NCBI GenBank assembly: GCA_030407085.1
Contig: CM059586.1
Location: forward strand, 18,060,001 to 18,124,000
DNA from: Trichopria drosophilae
Lineage: Eukaryota; Arthropoda; Insecta; Hymenoptera; Diapriidae
DNA: 64,000 bases
Direction: 5' to 3'
Shown: piece by piece, positions 1 to 9,924 of the stretch
How positions within the stretch are numbered: position 1 is the stretch's first letter
Layout: every line of letters begins with the position of its first letter
Notes under the pieces: model-generated
What the model saw: the letters and a program-made list of their open reading frames with translations, nothing else
Database searches by the model: none
Told to the model about the DNA's origin: nothing
Position numbers and translations under genes: made by a program

Positions 1-2517
1 GGAAACGAATTCGATCATCTTTACAAATTTTGTAATTTTACTTCCAGAGTAGTATAAGTCCCTGAAGTCGTTATAATATCGTATTGAACTTGTAAATTTA
101 CTACTTTCAGAGAACTAAAATTATGCCTTTCATGGCAGTAAAATTACACATTTGACGAACCGAAATCCCTACTCTCCCATTATCAATTTGACAACAGTCA
201 TTTTCTGTAATCATAGTAATATACATGCTGTAGAATTATAATTTTTATAATTCTACGAACAGTAATGTTTTTAATTATTTTTACAATCTTGTTGTAATTT
301 TACTCATAAGTATAAGCCTACGGAAGCGATAATCTCGGATTTATATGTAATTTGGATATATTGTAAAACATCAAAACCTAAGATATAAGTATTTTTTTAG
401 TGGCGGAAAAACGAGACCCCTAAAAAAAAATCATGTTGGGAGTAGTTTACCTCCTAATTTTAATCTTCCATTCAAGATGTCTAGGCCGATATTTTTCTAT
501 TGAAATATATTTTTCTTCCAAAAATCTTGAAAATTGCTTAACTGTATTCAAAGATATCGACATTTTACTATTTGCGTCCTATAATATTGAAGGGAACTGT
601 TTCACAGTCTAAATGTTTTTCAACAGCTAAAAGCAACGTATACCTCATTTTTTTTATTTTTTATAACATATCTAAATTTCATACAAATTGGAGATTTATA
701 CAACGGTAGGTGTACAAGTATGTCAGTGTTTTTTTTTGTCAGTGTAATTTCTGAATTGAATTTCATAAATTGCACAGACAGCCCTAATGTACTTAAATTA
801 ACGATTGTAGTTAGTGGCCTGAAATTTGGAGGTTGTTTGACTTAGTTAATGTAAGATGCTTTGACAAACAGATAACTAAACTAGTAAGACTAAACTTAGC
901 AGTTCATTTTTCCGTCAACTACCCTAAGGTAGTAGAATTTGTCAATTAGATTTTTTCATCGCATATTATGTATTTATACAAGTATGGAAGGGGTACTTAA
1001 TATTCTTTTAAAATTTCCAGTGGCCGCACATAAAAGGAAGTGGCCGTAAGGCAATCAACATCCCGGTCATAAAAGCGCAAAAGGCAATCGTAAACTAAAG
1101 AGATGAAGGACTTGAGCAAATTGAAGTCTTTGATCAATGTCGTTTGACTTTCATGTCTAAAAATTGATTATTTGTACTATCTGTCTCCTGCACATTAAAT
1201 TACATTCAAACAGTATATTTTCATAAAGTCAAAAATATTACATAGGTGATTTTGGTACAAAATGACAATTATAAAGAACTATGTTACAATTTTATTAAAT
1301 ATGTAACCAAAGCATAAATATTGATATTTTTATTACTATTAACTGTTTCATACATGCAGAAGGGGAAATAAGGGCTGAAGCGGCATACAAGCAATTATAG
1401 GGGCATGGGGGAAAATTCGGTCCAGACTGGACAACAATTACGGAGGGAGGACTGTACTGACAAACTTATAATTTGATAACTGTTAAAAAATTTATTTTAA
1501 CATTTAGCACTGGCATTTTTAAGTGCAATAAATGTTTTAATCGACGAAATGAATAAAAGTATTTAATTGTATTAAAAATATGTTCGTTTCAGCCAATTAA
1601 ACTAGCACAAATAAACAGTATTTTTATTAAGAAGGTAACAGTTTCATAGTTAATAAATATATATTTAATGTAAATAAATTTGTTAAATATTAACAAATAT
1701 TTCCTGCGCATACTGAAATAAATTTATCATTGTGCCAACATTTTTTGTCATATTTTTCGTGTGTAACAAAAAAAAACTTTGTTAAAAATGATTGGCACCA
1801 TTCTTTTTTAGTGCTTAAAATCCTCTATTAACCGGTATAAGGCTGGTTGATGTGTGCTATCAAAAGGGTTCGACCGAAAATTCCCGATACTTCTCGAAAA
1901 CTGGCGGGCAAATTTAAGTTTGATAGAGAAAAATATTTTTAATATTGAAAGATTCTTATTCTACATAATTTAAAGGTTAATTAAAACAATTCCCTGCAAG
2001 TCACAGCAGATCTGGAGCGTGTTATGCGATTTCTTCTCTTACTTGGCTCGATCTTGCGAAATATTGAGATAAGATTATTGTCTATTATTTTCATCCCGCA
2101 AAAGCTCGTACAAGATCAAAGGTCATGGCAGTCTTTGAGTAAGTGATTCTTCTCATCCTGCACCATACGGACTTTTGTCGCGTATCACGTAGGATCCTTA
2201 CCTAGGGGAATAAAGAAAATTCTTGGCGAAGAATGCTTCTGGCATTCAAAATGAGAAACGCGAAATTATCCGTCGTATGTTTTCTTTATCCGCGTTTTGC
2301 ACGGATAAGCGTGCGTGGGCAAAACTCGGAATAAAAAGTGAATGAATATGAGGCTCAGCTACGGTGTTATGCGTACCGAAACGTCGCAGGTTATTTTCTT
2401 TAAATGCTCCCTTTTATTAAATTTGAAATAGTTTATCATATTTAATAATTCTATTTCGCGAGGTTAAAAAAATTATTTATAAGTTTTATAAACAAATACG
2501 AAAAACTAATTAATATA
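1..2517. other. AT-rich non-coding tract, no gene seen
   Basis: No open frame of note and no recognisable RNA gene. The part around 2000-2400 is less AT-rich and has more CpG than its surroundings; it includes a nuclear-receptor-type half site (CAAAGGTCA near 2118-2126). The rest is unique-looking AT-rich DNA with poly-T runs. Confidence 0.6.
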
Positions 2518-2732
2518 CAGTAGAGTCCCGGCATAATTGCGTCTCGCTATATTTAAGTCCCACCATATTTGCCTGGTTCCGTCTTGATATACTGTTGCCA
2601 ATCTTTTTCCTTCACCTTGTGAATAACGGCAGTAAGGGAAGTGGGAGAAGCTTTCCCCTTCTTTTGGTAAATTTAAGGAGACGTGAGGGGAACACGAGGA
2701 ACCGAACGGGTAAATATACCGGGACTCTACTG
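2518..2732. mobile_element. pogo/Tigger-like MITE, copy 1
   Basis: This 215-bp element has perfect 14-bp terminal inverted repeats, CAGTAGAGTCCCGG at 2518-2531 and its reverse complement at 2719-2732, and the similarity continues inward (CATA/TATA). The 5' flank is TA and the 3' flank is CA, consistent with a TA target duplication that has mutated at one end. Just inside the 5' end a short unit (GTCTCGCTATATTT) repeats imperfectly. It is too short for a transposase and encodes nothing. Ends starting CAG and a TA target are typical of pogo/Tigger elements of the Tc1-mariner superfamily; the assignment rests on these ends only. A diverged second copy lies at 56009-56281. The short open frame across it (2595-2780) is a by-product of the element. 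Confidence 0.78.
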
Positions 2733-3755
2733 CATGTTGGTCAAATAAGTTTGAATACCAGAATTAGTAAATGTAAATAAATTATAAAACGCCCTTTGCA
2801 AGCCAATATAGTATTATAGACCATAGAATGTAATCAAATCCGAATTTTAATTGACGAGATATAAACATTTTAGACACCGACAAAAATTTTCATAAGCTAC
2901 CGTTGATCGACCTGAGCTACATTCATTTCCTAGTAGGTGTCGTTATATATAACTCGGTCTAACTGCAAGTGTTTAAAGTTGCATTTGTTAACTGTGTAAA
3001 CCTGTGGCTGTAAATTTAATATTTAATTTATCACTGATTGAGTACAGCTTCGATCACTTTGATAAGTTACATAAAAGAGAAAATAATATTTGACAAAGAG
3101 AGAGTTTTTTAGAAAATTGTCAATTACTGAGTCACTTACGTATTTAAAAATCCAGTCAACGTTTTGTCCGGCATTTCATCGGACTGCTCTGTAGATGATC
3201 GACAAGCAATCAGTATATAATTTATATAACTTCATAAAATTGTATATATTTTATTAATCATGCTTATCATTTATATTATTCAAAGATTATACGCTAAAAA
3301 TTGCAAGAAGTCGTTTGTTCTTTCACTGAACAAATTTATCCATTAAATTCAACAATCGGTGGGCTGAAAAAGTTTTTAAATTTGGTTGATACCGTTGATG
3401 TAATTAATTTCACTATTTTTGTTAAAATTAATCTCGTTTCGTCAGAAAGGAACTACGTTCGTAGTCATTTTAACTTACTTCGTTTATTGAAATACAGTTG
3501 AGGATTGTCTTTATAGAGTCGTTAAAAAGTAGTCAAATTAACTACGAATTTTGCTCAGCGTACTTCAAAAAAAGCGAAAACTTAATCATTTAGACATTAA
3601 GTTAATTTTGAAATAAGATTCCAGTTACTCTATTATAAATAATATTTTCGCGGAACTAAATTACGACAGTAGTTTTTTTAATAATTTAAGCTCCACATTC
3701 GGGGTATAAACTCGAGTTTTATTAACCCATTGTGATGAAAAATTATGTTTGGATC
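2733..3755. other. AT-rich non-coding tract, nothing recognised
   Basis: Unique-looking AT-rich sequence. The short open frame at 3301-3501 has no motif and unremarkable composition, and I do not regard it as a gene. Confidence 0.6.
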
Positions 3756-3905
3756 ATAGGCGTAAACCACTTTTGCATCCGGTGTTTTATAAGCCGATTT
3801 TGCTCCCTTAATACGACAGTATCTACCTCGTATCAAGGGCGCAAAATGCCATTTTATGCCCGGCGCGTTATCGTCGCGCCTGTGACACGAACATTTTTTG
3901 TTGCT
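3755..3905. repeat. GGGCGCAAAAT-family repeat, copy a
   Basis: Arms at 3797-3816 and 3828-3847 form an imperfect inverted repeat (ATTTTGCTCCCTTAATACGA against its complement, 2 mismatches in 20). The GGGCGCAAAATnnCATTTTATGCCC core recurs in variant form at 13533-13725, 17730-17900, 19296-19345 and 25671-25805. It is a dispersed short repeat of unknown class. Confidence 0.55.
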
Positions 3906-3981
3906 ATATGTACAGTGGTAAAACGCGATGAAGAGCTTTGGTTTTGAGGTACAAAATTGAATTCTTTAAACATTCATTTAG

Positions 3982-4021
3982 ATGAAACAAATTAAATTAA
4001 ATACGGCTTATGCCCCACCAT
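3982..4021 (+). repeat. 40-bp direct repeat, left copy
   Basis: The segment from ATGAAACAAATT to CTTATGCCCCACCAT recurs at 4651-4689 with one substitution and a one-base indel. The two copies bracket about 630 bp that holds an inverted repeat and a hAT-like MITE. The sequence ATTCATTTA lies just before the left copy and just after the right one, which suggests a local duplication of the unit, possibly made when the intervening DNA was inserted. Confidence 0.8.
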
Positions 4022-4120
4022 AGAAAAATCTATAGATTCCTCCTCTCGGCCGACTCGCGTGCATTCCCAAGGAGGAAACTTTTTATTAATTGCGATGAAA
4101 TTAAACCGATTTTTAATCTT

Positions 4121-4579
4121 AATTGAAAAGGTTATTTTTTATCATCAGACGAACGAAGCAGAATTCCCTCACTGAAAGAATGAGAGAACTCCACCTCTGG
4201 CGTTTCATCCCGATCTGCACCTACTGGAATCATCAGCAAGGTTTGTTGGTGCAGATCTGCTTTATACGCCTCGCTAGATCCGAAAATCCAACCCCCGTAC
4301 TCAAGACATCTGTCAACGATCTACCAAGTGTGAAGAAACAAAGAGTCACTCACTCGCCAAGGCATGGGCGTCCACAGGATTATTTTCAGGGGGAGGCAAA
4401 ATTAAATATGCGACTATATGTTAATGGAAGTTACATAGGCTAATAAATATACAATGTCGGGCCAGGGGGGGGGGGCAACTGCCCCCTCTTGCCCCTCCCT
4501 GTGGACGCCCTTGCGCCAAGGTTGACATCGACATTATCGTCTGATGATAAACAGATGTTATCGATTAACCTTTTCAATT
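4121..4579. repeat. Imperfect inverted repeat enclosing a hAT-like MITE
   Basis: The left arm at 4121-4153 (TTGAAAAGGTTA ... TATCATCAGACG) pairs with the right arm at 4538-4579 (CGTCTGATGATA ... TAACCTTTTCAA) with an insertion in the right arm. The 151-bp hAT-like element at 4363-4513 sits inside, so the outer structure is older. The interior also has a short hairpin formed by GATCTGCACC (about 4212) and GGTGCAGATC (about 4249). No coding capacity is seen. Confidence 0.65.
4363..4513. mobile_element. hAT-like non-autonomous element with 8-bp TSD
   Basis: The ends are CATGGGCGTCCACAGG (4363-4378) and the complement of CAAGGGCGTCCACAGG (4498-4513), a 16-bp terminal inverted repeat with one mismatch. 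It is flanked by a perfect 8-bp direct duplication CGCCAAGG at 4355-4362 and 4514-4521. An 8-bp target duplication with ends of the form CAnGGGCG is the hAT superfamily signature. The 151-bp body has a run of 11 G near the right end and C-rich sequence opposite it; it encodes no transposase. The intact duplication suggests a fairly recent insertion. The 106-codon open frame running in from 4123 passes through the left end and is not a gene. Confidence 0.88.
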
Positions 4580-4650
4580 TTTACTCTTTTTCGCCCAGAG
4601 CTCATAATAATAATAATGAATAGAAGAAAACGTGGGTCGGATTCTAACGA

Positions 4651-4689
4651 ATGAAACAAATTAAACTAATACGGCTTATGCCCCACCAT
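4651..4689 (+). repeat. 40-bp direct repeat, right copy
   Basis: Partner of 3982-4021 in the same orientation, ending in CTTATGCCCCACCAT. It is followed by ATTCATTTA, the sequence that precedes the left copy. Confidence 0.8.
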
Positions 4690-7508
4690 TCATTTAAATG
4701 CTTACAACGTTAATTTCTACCCTTTTGGTGCTCTAAAAACAAAGCGCAAAATCGTATTTTTCGTCCCATTACGAGAAATGCAGTACATTTCTGCGTTCAC
4801 GTATCAATCTATTAGCTTCACTAAATTTATAATACGTATTTCAACGTTGAATTTTCTTAACCGCTTTTATTAAATATATGTCCAAACTTCTTGGTAAATC
4901 GGTCCTTTTACTTAATTTGTTTTTTTTTGAAACATAGGTGTAATAATGTAACAAATTATTTAACGTTTCGGCCTATATGTTGGCCCTCTTCAGAAAACTT
5001 TATTTCTAAAAAAAATTGTGTACAATGAAATTTTAACATTAATCATTACAATCAGATAACAGAATTTTAACCTTACCTAACATCTGTGTATTAAGGCAAG
5101 TATTGGACAAGTCAGTGGATAAATGGAGTTTAAAATTACTGCTGAGTTTTAAGTAGTTACTGCCATTTTTTCCCCTAAAAAATTCATTTGATACTTGTCA
5201 AGAACAATACACATAGCAGTTTTTCTGTAATGTTTAAAAATGCATGCCATGTTTTGACCGGGCAACAATTTTGATGACTTTATAATGTAAAAATGTTCAG
5301 ACTTAAGTACAAAAATATTCTTTTTGTTTAAATTAAATGGAACTTTTCTTTTATAAAAACTTACTATTATGCACTCCACTACTTAGTAAAAAATGTAGTT
5401 TCAAATATTAAAAAACTGTAGTGAATCGTAGTGTTTATCACAATAACTTTCCAATTTTTTCCTTGTACAATGTTCACTTGTGCACGATTAAACGACAACT
5501 GTTCATTTATTATTGTATTAGGGTATTATCGATTCTAGGAGGTTTGAATAAGTAACATACAATAACTAAATACATATATAGGCAACTTCTAAATATTAGC
5601 TTCACATTCGATTCCAATCCAGTATAGTTTGTTGTGCTTGTCAAAATATTGCAAATGTAATTATGTCAGGAATTTTACAAAATGTATTTGTCCACTTAAT
5701 TTTGTTCGATTATAACCCAACGCATATGACTATAAAATTTTATTTATGACAAAATAATTTATGTCGGAATCCATTTTCGGAGTGCACGTATGTACTAGGA
5801 AAAATTGAGAAAACCAATATGCACGTTCTTATGCAACGAGAGCGTTTACTAGAATGCAAGAGAACACCGACATACTCGATCCACCGAATTATGCGGGTGA
5901 TTTATAAGACAGTCGAAGCAACGGAACTGGGTTAGCATATCTGCTGAAACGAAGCGGGTCAAACTTTTTTATAGAATTTCGTAGAGCGTTCAAAATAATC
6001 CCATTGTCCTTCGAGAAGTGTTACTGGTGGACTTCGGCAATTGGTCAGTTTACTTGAACAGACGTTGAAATAGTAACCAAATATTTTCGCGTACGATGGA
6101 ATTTCCGCTATCGTAATACCTGCACTATTTAAGATGAGCAAATTTATTTAATTTGAAATTGGACTATTTTTCTTTTTGAATTACCCAATTTTATTTTATT
6201 GTTTATATTCGCCTACTTATCTTTTCTGCTTGAGTTTGAATGTGAAAGTTAAAGTTGTTCTTGGACCAGTTCAGAATATAGACTTCACTCTAATAACCAC
6301 CGAAAAGAAAGTTTAATCGGACAGAATCTAAATAACAGACGTATTGAAATCAGGATTAAGTATATCTAAACTAACCTCAGTTCTTCTTAGATATGGTAAT
6401 TTTTAAACGCTAATTAATTCGCAGGTTCTATTTAGATATAAAAATACGATGAACTTACCGTAACTAAATATATTCACATATTATATTCGACTTCGTCTAT
6501 CATAATATACTTTACACAAATTTTTGTTCTCATTTTATTGAAATGCCTTGCTTGCACAGGATGACTGATTTATTAAAATAACACTTTTAACGCCGGGAAT
6601 TACATTTTTGTCGCTTAAATTTCAATAAAGTATTGCGTATCAAATCGAAATTGAAAAATATTTAAAGGTACATGTGCTACTATTTCGAGTTCGCTCTTCA
6701 TGATTTTGAGGTTAAAATTGAGTTTTCGACATTAGGAATTTCACAATTGCGCCAGATTTACAAAAAATTGCCAAAAAATGTTGAAATATTTAATTTTTTC
6801 TCCGCTATCAGAATATTGGGATTCTATTCAGACTGTGAAGAAATGTAAAGAAAATATTTTAATATTAAGAACAAATTTTACTTTTATACCTATCTTTATT
6901 TTAACGACCTCAAAATGGCGTCTCCGTTGAAAATCTATTTGAATAATTTCAGGTCTCCCTAATTCAAAAACTGGCTGCGGAAGGATCCTGTACTCCATGT
7001 TTTTTTATTTATTGTAATTTTTATTGATTTTTGTTTATTGTTTTTTTGTTTCTGTTTTCGTTTATTTTAAACTTGGTTTTCCTGCGTTTTTTCGTATTAT
7101 ATTTTTTTTTTCCTATGCTAAAATTTATATTTAATGAAAATATGGATCCATTTCTCGTATTTTAAATTGCTTAATACCACTTATGGTATTTTTTCAAAAC
7201 GTTCACCACAAAAGTGTCAACCGCCTTACAGCTGCGACACATGTACGATTTGTATACTTTACGTATATTACTTCATAGTTGTAGGAGTTGTGATAAAAAG
7301 ATATCCAATTTAATTTGTACTCCAAATAGATTGGACTTTGACTATTATAATTATAATATTTCCAGTTATTTTAGCAATCTTTTTGAGAAATAACGGCAAT
7401 TTTTTGCATGATGAAATTACGTCTTCGAGTTACCATCTAAAATAGTAAAGTTTGGAATAGAATTTTTCTGCTTGTAGATATTATTGCGGTCTGCGGGAGT
7501 CACAAAAG
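4690..7508. other. AT-rich non-coding tract
   Basis: It holds one hammerhead-core-like motif on the minus strand (4965-4993, listed separately) and otherwise no feature I can support. A slightly less AT-rich segment at about 5815-5960 has a TATAAG followed by CAGTCG, but promoter function cannot be argued from this alone. Poly-T runs are frequent near 7000-7100. Confidence 0.55.
4965..4993 (-). other. Hammerhead-core-like hairpin motif
   Basis: On the minus strand the sequence reads CTGAAGA, one G, then a hairpin with GGCC and GGCC arms, then GAAACG. The arrangement CUGANGA + helix + GAAA is that of a hammerhead ribozyme core. The extra G before the helix, and the lack of an obvious third helix with a cleavage triplet, weigh against an active ribozyme. 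The same arrangement occurs at 9150-9176, 11575-11602 and 56544-56570. Confidence 0.35.
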
Positions 7509-7686
7509 ATTATAGACTCAGAGAAAATCATGTTTCTTACTATAGGCCTGAGGGAAATACAGTCTAACTTTATAGTAAAATTAACTGTATTTATGATTCC
7601 AGCCAAAAATTGCCAATATTTTAGTTCTTATTACTATAAATTTGAGTGAAATACAGTTACAACTATAAATTTCTCTGAGTATAATC
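7509..7686. mobile_element. Small TIR element (MITE-like)
   Basis: Ends GATTATAGACTCAGAGAAAA (from 7509) and the complement of GATTATACTCAGAGAAAT (to 7686) form an inverted repeat of about 18 bp with a one-base indel. Internally, GGAAATACAGT near 7553 and GTGAAATACAGTTAC near 7646 suggest the interior is itself partly repeated. No coding capacity; superfamily not assigned. Confidence 0.6.
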
Positions 7687-7730
7687 AACTTTTGATATTA
7701 ACCAATTAACCAATTTTAATTTAGGAATAA

Positions 7731-7934
7731 GACCAACGAAATAGGAATGAATATGACAAAAAAATTTTAAAAGTTGCCAAAAGCGTTAGTGCAGAACTTG
7801 TTGACAATATCCATACGGTACTAAACGAACAAACGATAATCACAACGGATGAATTCATAAAGGGGACAAAAGCTGAAATGGCACGCATCATAAATTCAGT
7901 GCATTCGTTTCACATCGTAATCAAATGTAGCTAG
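7731..7934 (+). other. Coding-like stretch, unknown (possible exon or relic)
   Basis: From 7731 a frame stays open for 67 codons to a TAG at 7932-7934, with no early ATG, so it would have to be an internal or last exon or a relic. The translation has balanced polar and hydrophobic composition, for example KVAKSVSAELVDNIHTVLNE, then TTDEFIKGTKAEMARIINSV, unlike the F/Y/K/N-rich chance frames elsewhere. AG dinucleotides at 7723-7724 and 7730-7731 could be splice acceptors after a T-rich stretch; only the second avoids the in-frame TAA at 7728-7730. I do not recognise a family. A frame of this length can arise by chance. Confidence 0.22.
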
Positions 7935-9014
7935 GAACATGAATGTAGTTATAAATTTACTAGACATTTGCATCAAAAGAACGTATAATTAGGTTACGAT
8001 CTTTTAGAATTGCGCGGCCTACTTTAAAAACGCTTTAGAAAGTCAATAAGGCATCAGCAATTCATATTCACTCAAGACGACGCGATTGCTAATTGTCCGC
8101 ACCGTGTATGCTAATTAATAATCGCCATTTATTTGCCTGGAAAGTATTAAGCATCGACAAGCGATGTAGCAATAAAAACATTGAAACTTCAATTCAAGCA
8201 AAAGAAAATTCTGGGCATAAAAAAATGCGAATGTTTGTTTTACTTGACTAGTTAAGAGTTCGGAGAGAAAGCCAAACAAAATTCTTTGACAAACATTGTT
8301 ACTGGCTACGAAAATGCAATTTTCTTTCGAAAACTTTCTATGTAGTTTTCCTCCTTTTAAAAATATTTTGGAAAACGGTGTTTATTTTAACAGGGACTAA
8401 TAAATTGTCCAATTTAGACGGGGCTTGAAGGGACGACATTTTACGTCGGACGTGAAACGGAAGCCAAATTGGCGGCATCGTCGAGGAAAACAGCGATTTT
8501 ACAAGAGGCCTTCCACGTATCGTTTCCCACGTAGAGAAGTCACTTTTGAAGAGTTTATCGACATCGTGATCTGACTGCGTGCGCTGTGCTCGATTCGCGG
8601 CTCGGTTGAACTCGAGAGTGGGCATTTAAATGCATCTTATGCGCTTCCTAGAAGAGACACTCCCCGGTGATGAGATCTAGCCGAGAGACCTCGCTATCCT
8701 TCGGCTCTACTCGGATGGGTTCGGCATGTAGCCGTACCTAAAGTCACGTACACGCCGAGTAAATAAACGTATTTATCCTGCGTTAATTACCACCGAAGAG
8801 AGTCAAGAATACCTTCAGGATACCTCTTCCAACCTAATAATTTTTTTTATTGCGATTTCTTTTTTTAGCACCTTTTTTTCAATTTGATCCGCATTTTTTA
8901 TATTGCGATAAAAATGTCAGCAGTAGTTAAATGACGTGATAATATGTTGATCATTATTTTAAATGACTTCCACAGGGAAAGTAATTGTGTAAACTGTACT
9001 AACTTCGCTTAGTG
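7935..9014. other. Non-coding tract with a GC-elevated island (about 8400-8830)
   Basis: The island has many CpGs, an AATAAA-type signal near 8759-8766 (GAGTAAATAAACG) and then ATTTATCCTGCGTTAATTACC. That layout is reminiscent of the 3' part of a retrotransposon LTR, but no matching second copy, TG..CA ends or target duplication was found, so this is only a suggestion. The 95-codon minus-strand frame at 8338-8625 has no recognisable domain. Confidence 0.35.
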
Positions 9015-9345
9015 TTAACAAACAACAATCAAATTGGTTTTACACCGGGCTTCTGACTTACCAAGATGCAAAAAAAGATATGAAATTGGAAGACCCTAAA
9101 CTCCCTTCCCCATTTCAATCAATGAATTTGTCTCGTTAATCATTGCCTCCTGAAGAGGGATCGATACATCCGAAACGTTGAGGTCGCTAGGAGAACCTTG
9201 GTCCTTTCCTTGAAGTTTCCTGAATCCTTAGGGAAGGTAGTTTAGGGTCTTCCAATTACATATATTTTTTTGCATCTTGGTAGGTCAGAAGCCCGGTGTA
9301 AAACCAATTTGATTGTTGTTTGTTAATTTTAAAACCTATCATAAT
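9015..9345 (+). mobile_element. Foldback repeat, possible Penelope-like (PLE) remnant, copy 1
   Basis: Arms at 9015-9110 and 9231-9326 are 96 bp each and match as an inverted repeat with 4 mismatches. The 120-bp loop contains the CTGAAGA ... GAAAC motif. Homology with a second copy at 56521-56745 covers the loop, the right arm and 15-20 bp beyond (TTTTAAAACC[T/C]ATCATAAT), but that copy lacks the left arm, so the left arm is an extra inverted piece. Penelope-like elements are known for partial inverted end copies and hammerhead motifs; that is the reason for the tentative class. No reverse transcriptase is seen here. Confidence 0.6.
9150..9176 (+). other. Hammerhead-core-like hairpin motif
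   Basis: CTGAAGA at 9150-9156, a G, then a helix whose intact form in the second copy is GGATC-GATA-GATCC (here one base has changed), then GAAAC at 9172-9176. See also 4965-4993, 11575-11602 and 56544-56570. Core letters fit CUGANGA/GAAA. The additional G and the undefined helix III leave activity unproven. Confidence 0.4.
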
Positions 9346-9437
9346 ATTTTAATTTTATTCGTTTAGTATTGTTGCGGGCGAAATCCATGTTTTATTAACG
9401 GCGGTACGAGCGTGAGCTTTCTCCCACAAATGCAGTT

Positions 9438-9595
9438 TTCCCGGGTCGAAAAACCGACAAATCAAAAAGTCGACAGGTCAACAAAAAACCGACACCTACA
9501 AAAATAGACACATCGACCAGCGGACAGTCATATTTTGAAGTGTCGGTTTTTCGATCGTCGGTTTTTTATATGTCGGCTTTATTATTTATCGGTAT
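9438..9595. repeat. GTCGGTTTTT foldback repeat, copy 1
   Basis: The left half has GTCGAAAAACCGAC and ACAAAAAACCGACA; the right half has TGTCGGTTTTTCGA, CGTCGGTTTTTTATATGTCGG and related units in the opposite sense. The whole folds back on itself and is built from short diverged units of about 14 bp. A related arrangement (TGTCTGATTTTGAA units) is at 21121-21440. Confidence 0.6.
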
Positions 9596-9734
9596 TTCCA
9601 TCCGCATGCGTTTTCCCCGCCCTATAGCTTTCCTGATAAACAATTTGTGATTCGAATATTATAATATCGATTTGTATTAACCCTTTCCGGCACACATTTT
9701 TCTGTCAAACCATTTTATGTGCAACTGCATATTC

Positions 9735-9880
9735 GGAGGTTTGCGGTCGCTGAATCTGAACTTAGATTCTGTAGTGTCTAAATCTAAAAAACTGAAATTT
9801 CAAAATCTGTGTTCAGATTCGTAATCGGCGGCTCCAAAAATCCCCGAGTATCCAGTTTCATATCAATCTGGTAATTTTTT
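9735..9880. repeat. CCGCCAT-family repeat fragment (inverted pair)
   Basis: GCGGTCGCTGAATCTGAA near 9743 is opposed to TTCAGATTCGTAATCGGCGG near 9812, followed by CTCCAAAAATCCCCGAG. The phrase CAGATTCGTAAT..CG(A/G)C followed by CCCAAAAA is shared with copies at 58480-58640 and 61255-61445. Confidence 0.55.
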
Positions 9881-9924
9881 AGTGTTACAATGTAAATCTA
9901 CAAGGCTGATTAATTAAAATGGAA

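Noticed and set aside
2363..2390. GGTGTTATGCGTACCGAAACG as a fifth hammerhead-like motif
   Set aside because: It has the hairpin and GAAAC but lacks the CTGAAGA half.
4123..4443. 106-codon plus-strand open frame
   Set aside because: It runs through an inverted repeat and into the left end of the hAT-like MITE (the HGRPQDYFQGE-type end is a translation of the transposon terminus), so it is a by-product.
8400..8830. Solo LTR as a firm call
   Set aside because: AATAAA-like signal and composition are suggestive, but no TG..CA borders, target duplication or second copy was found.
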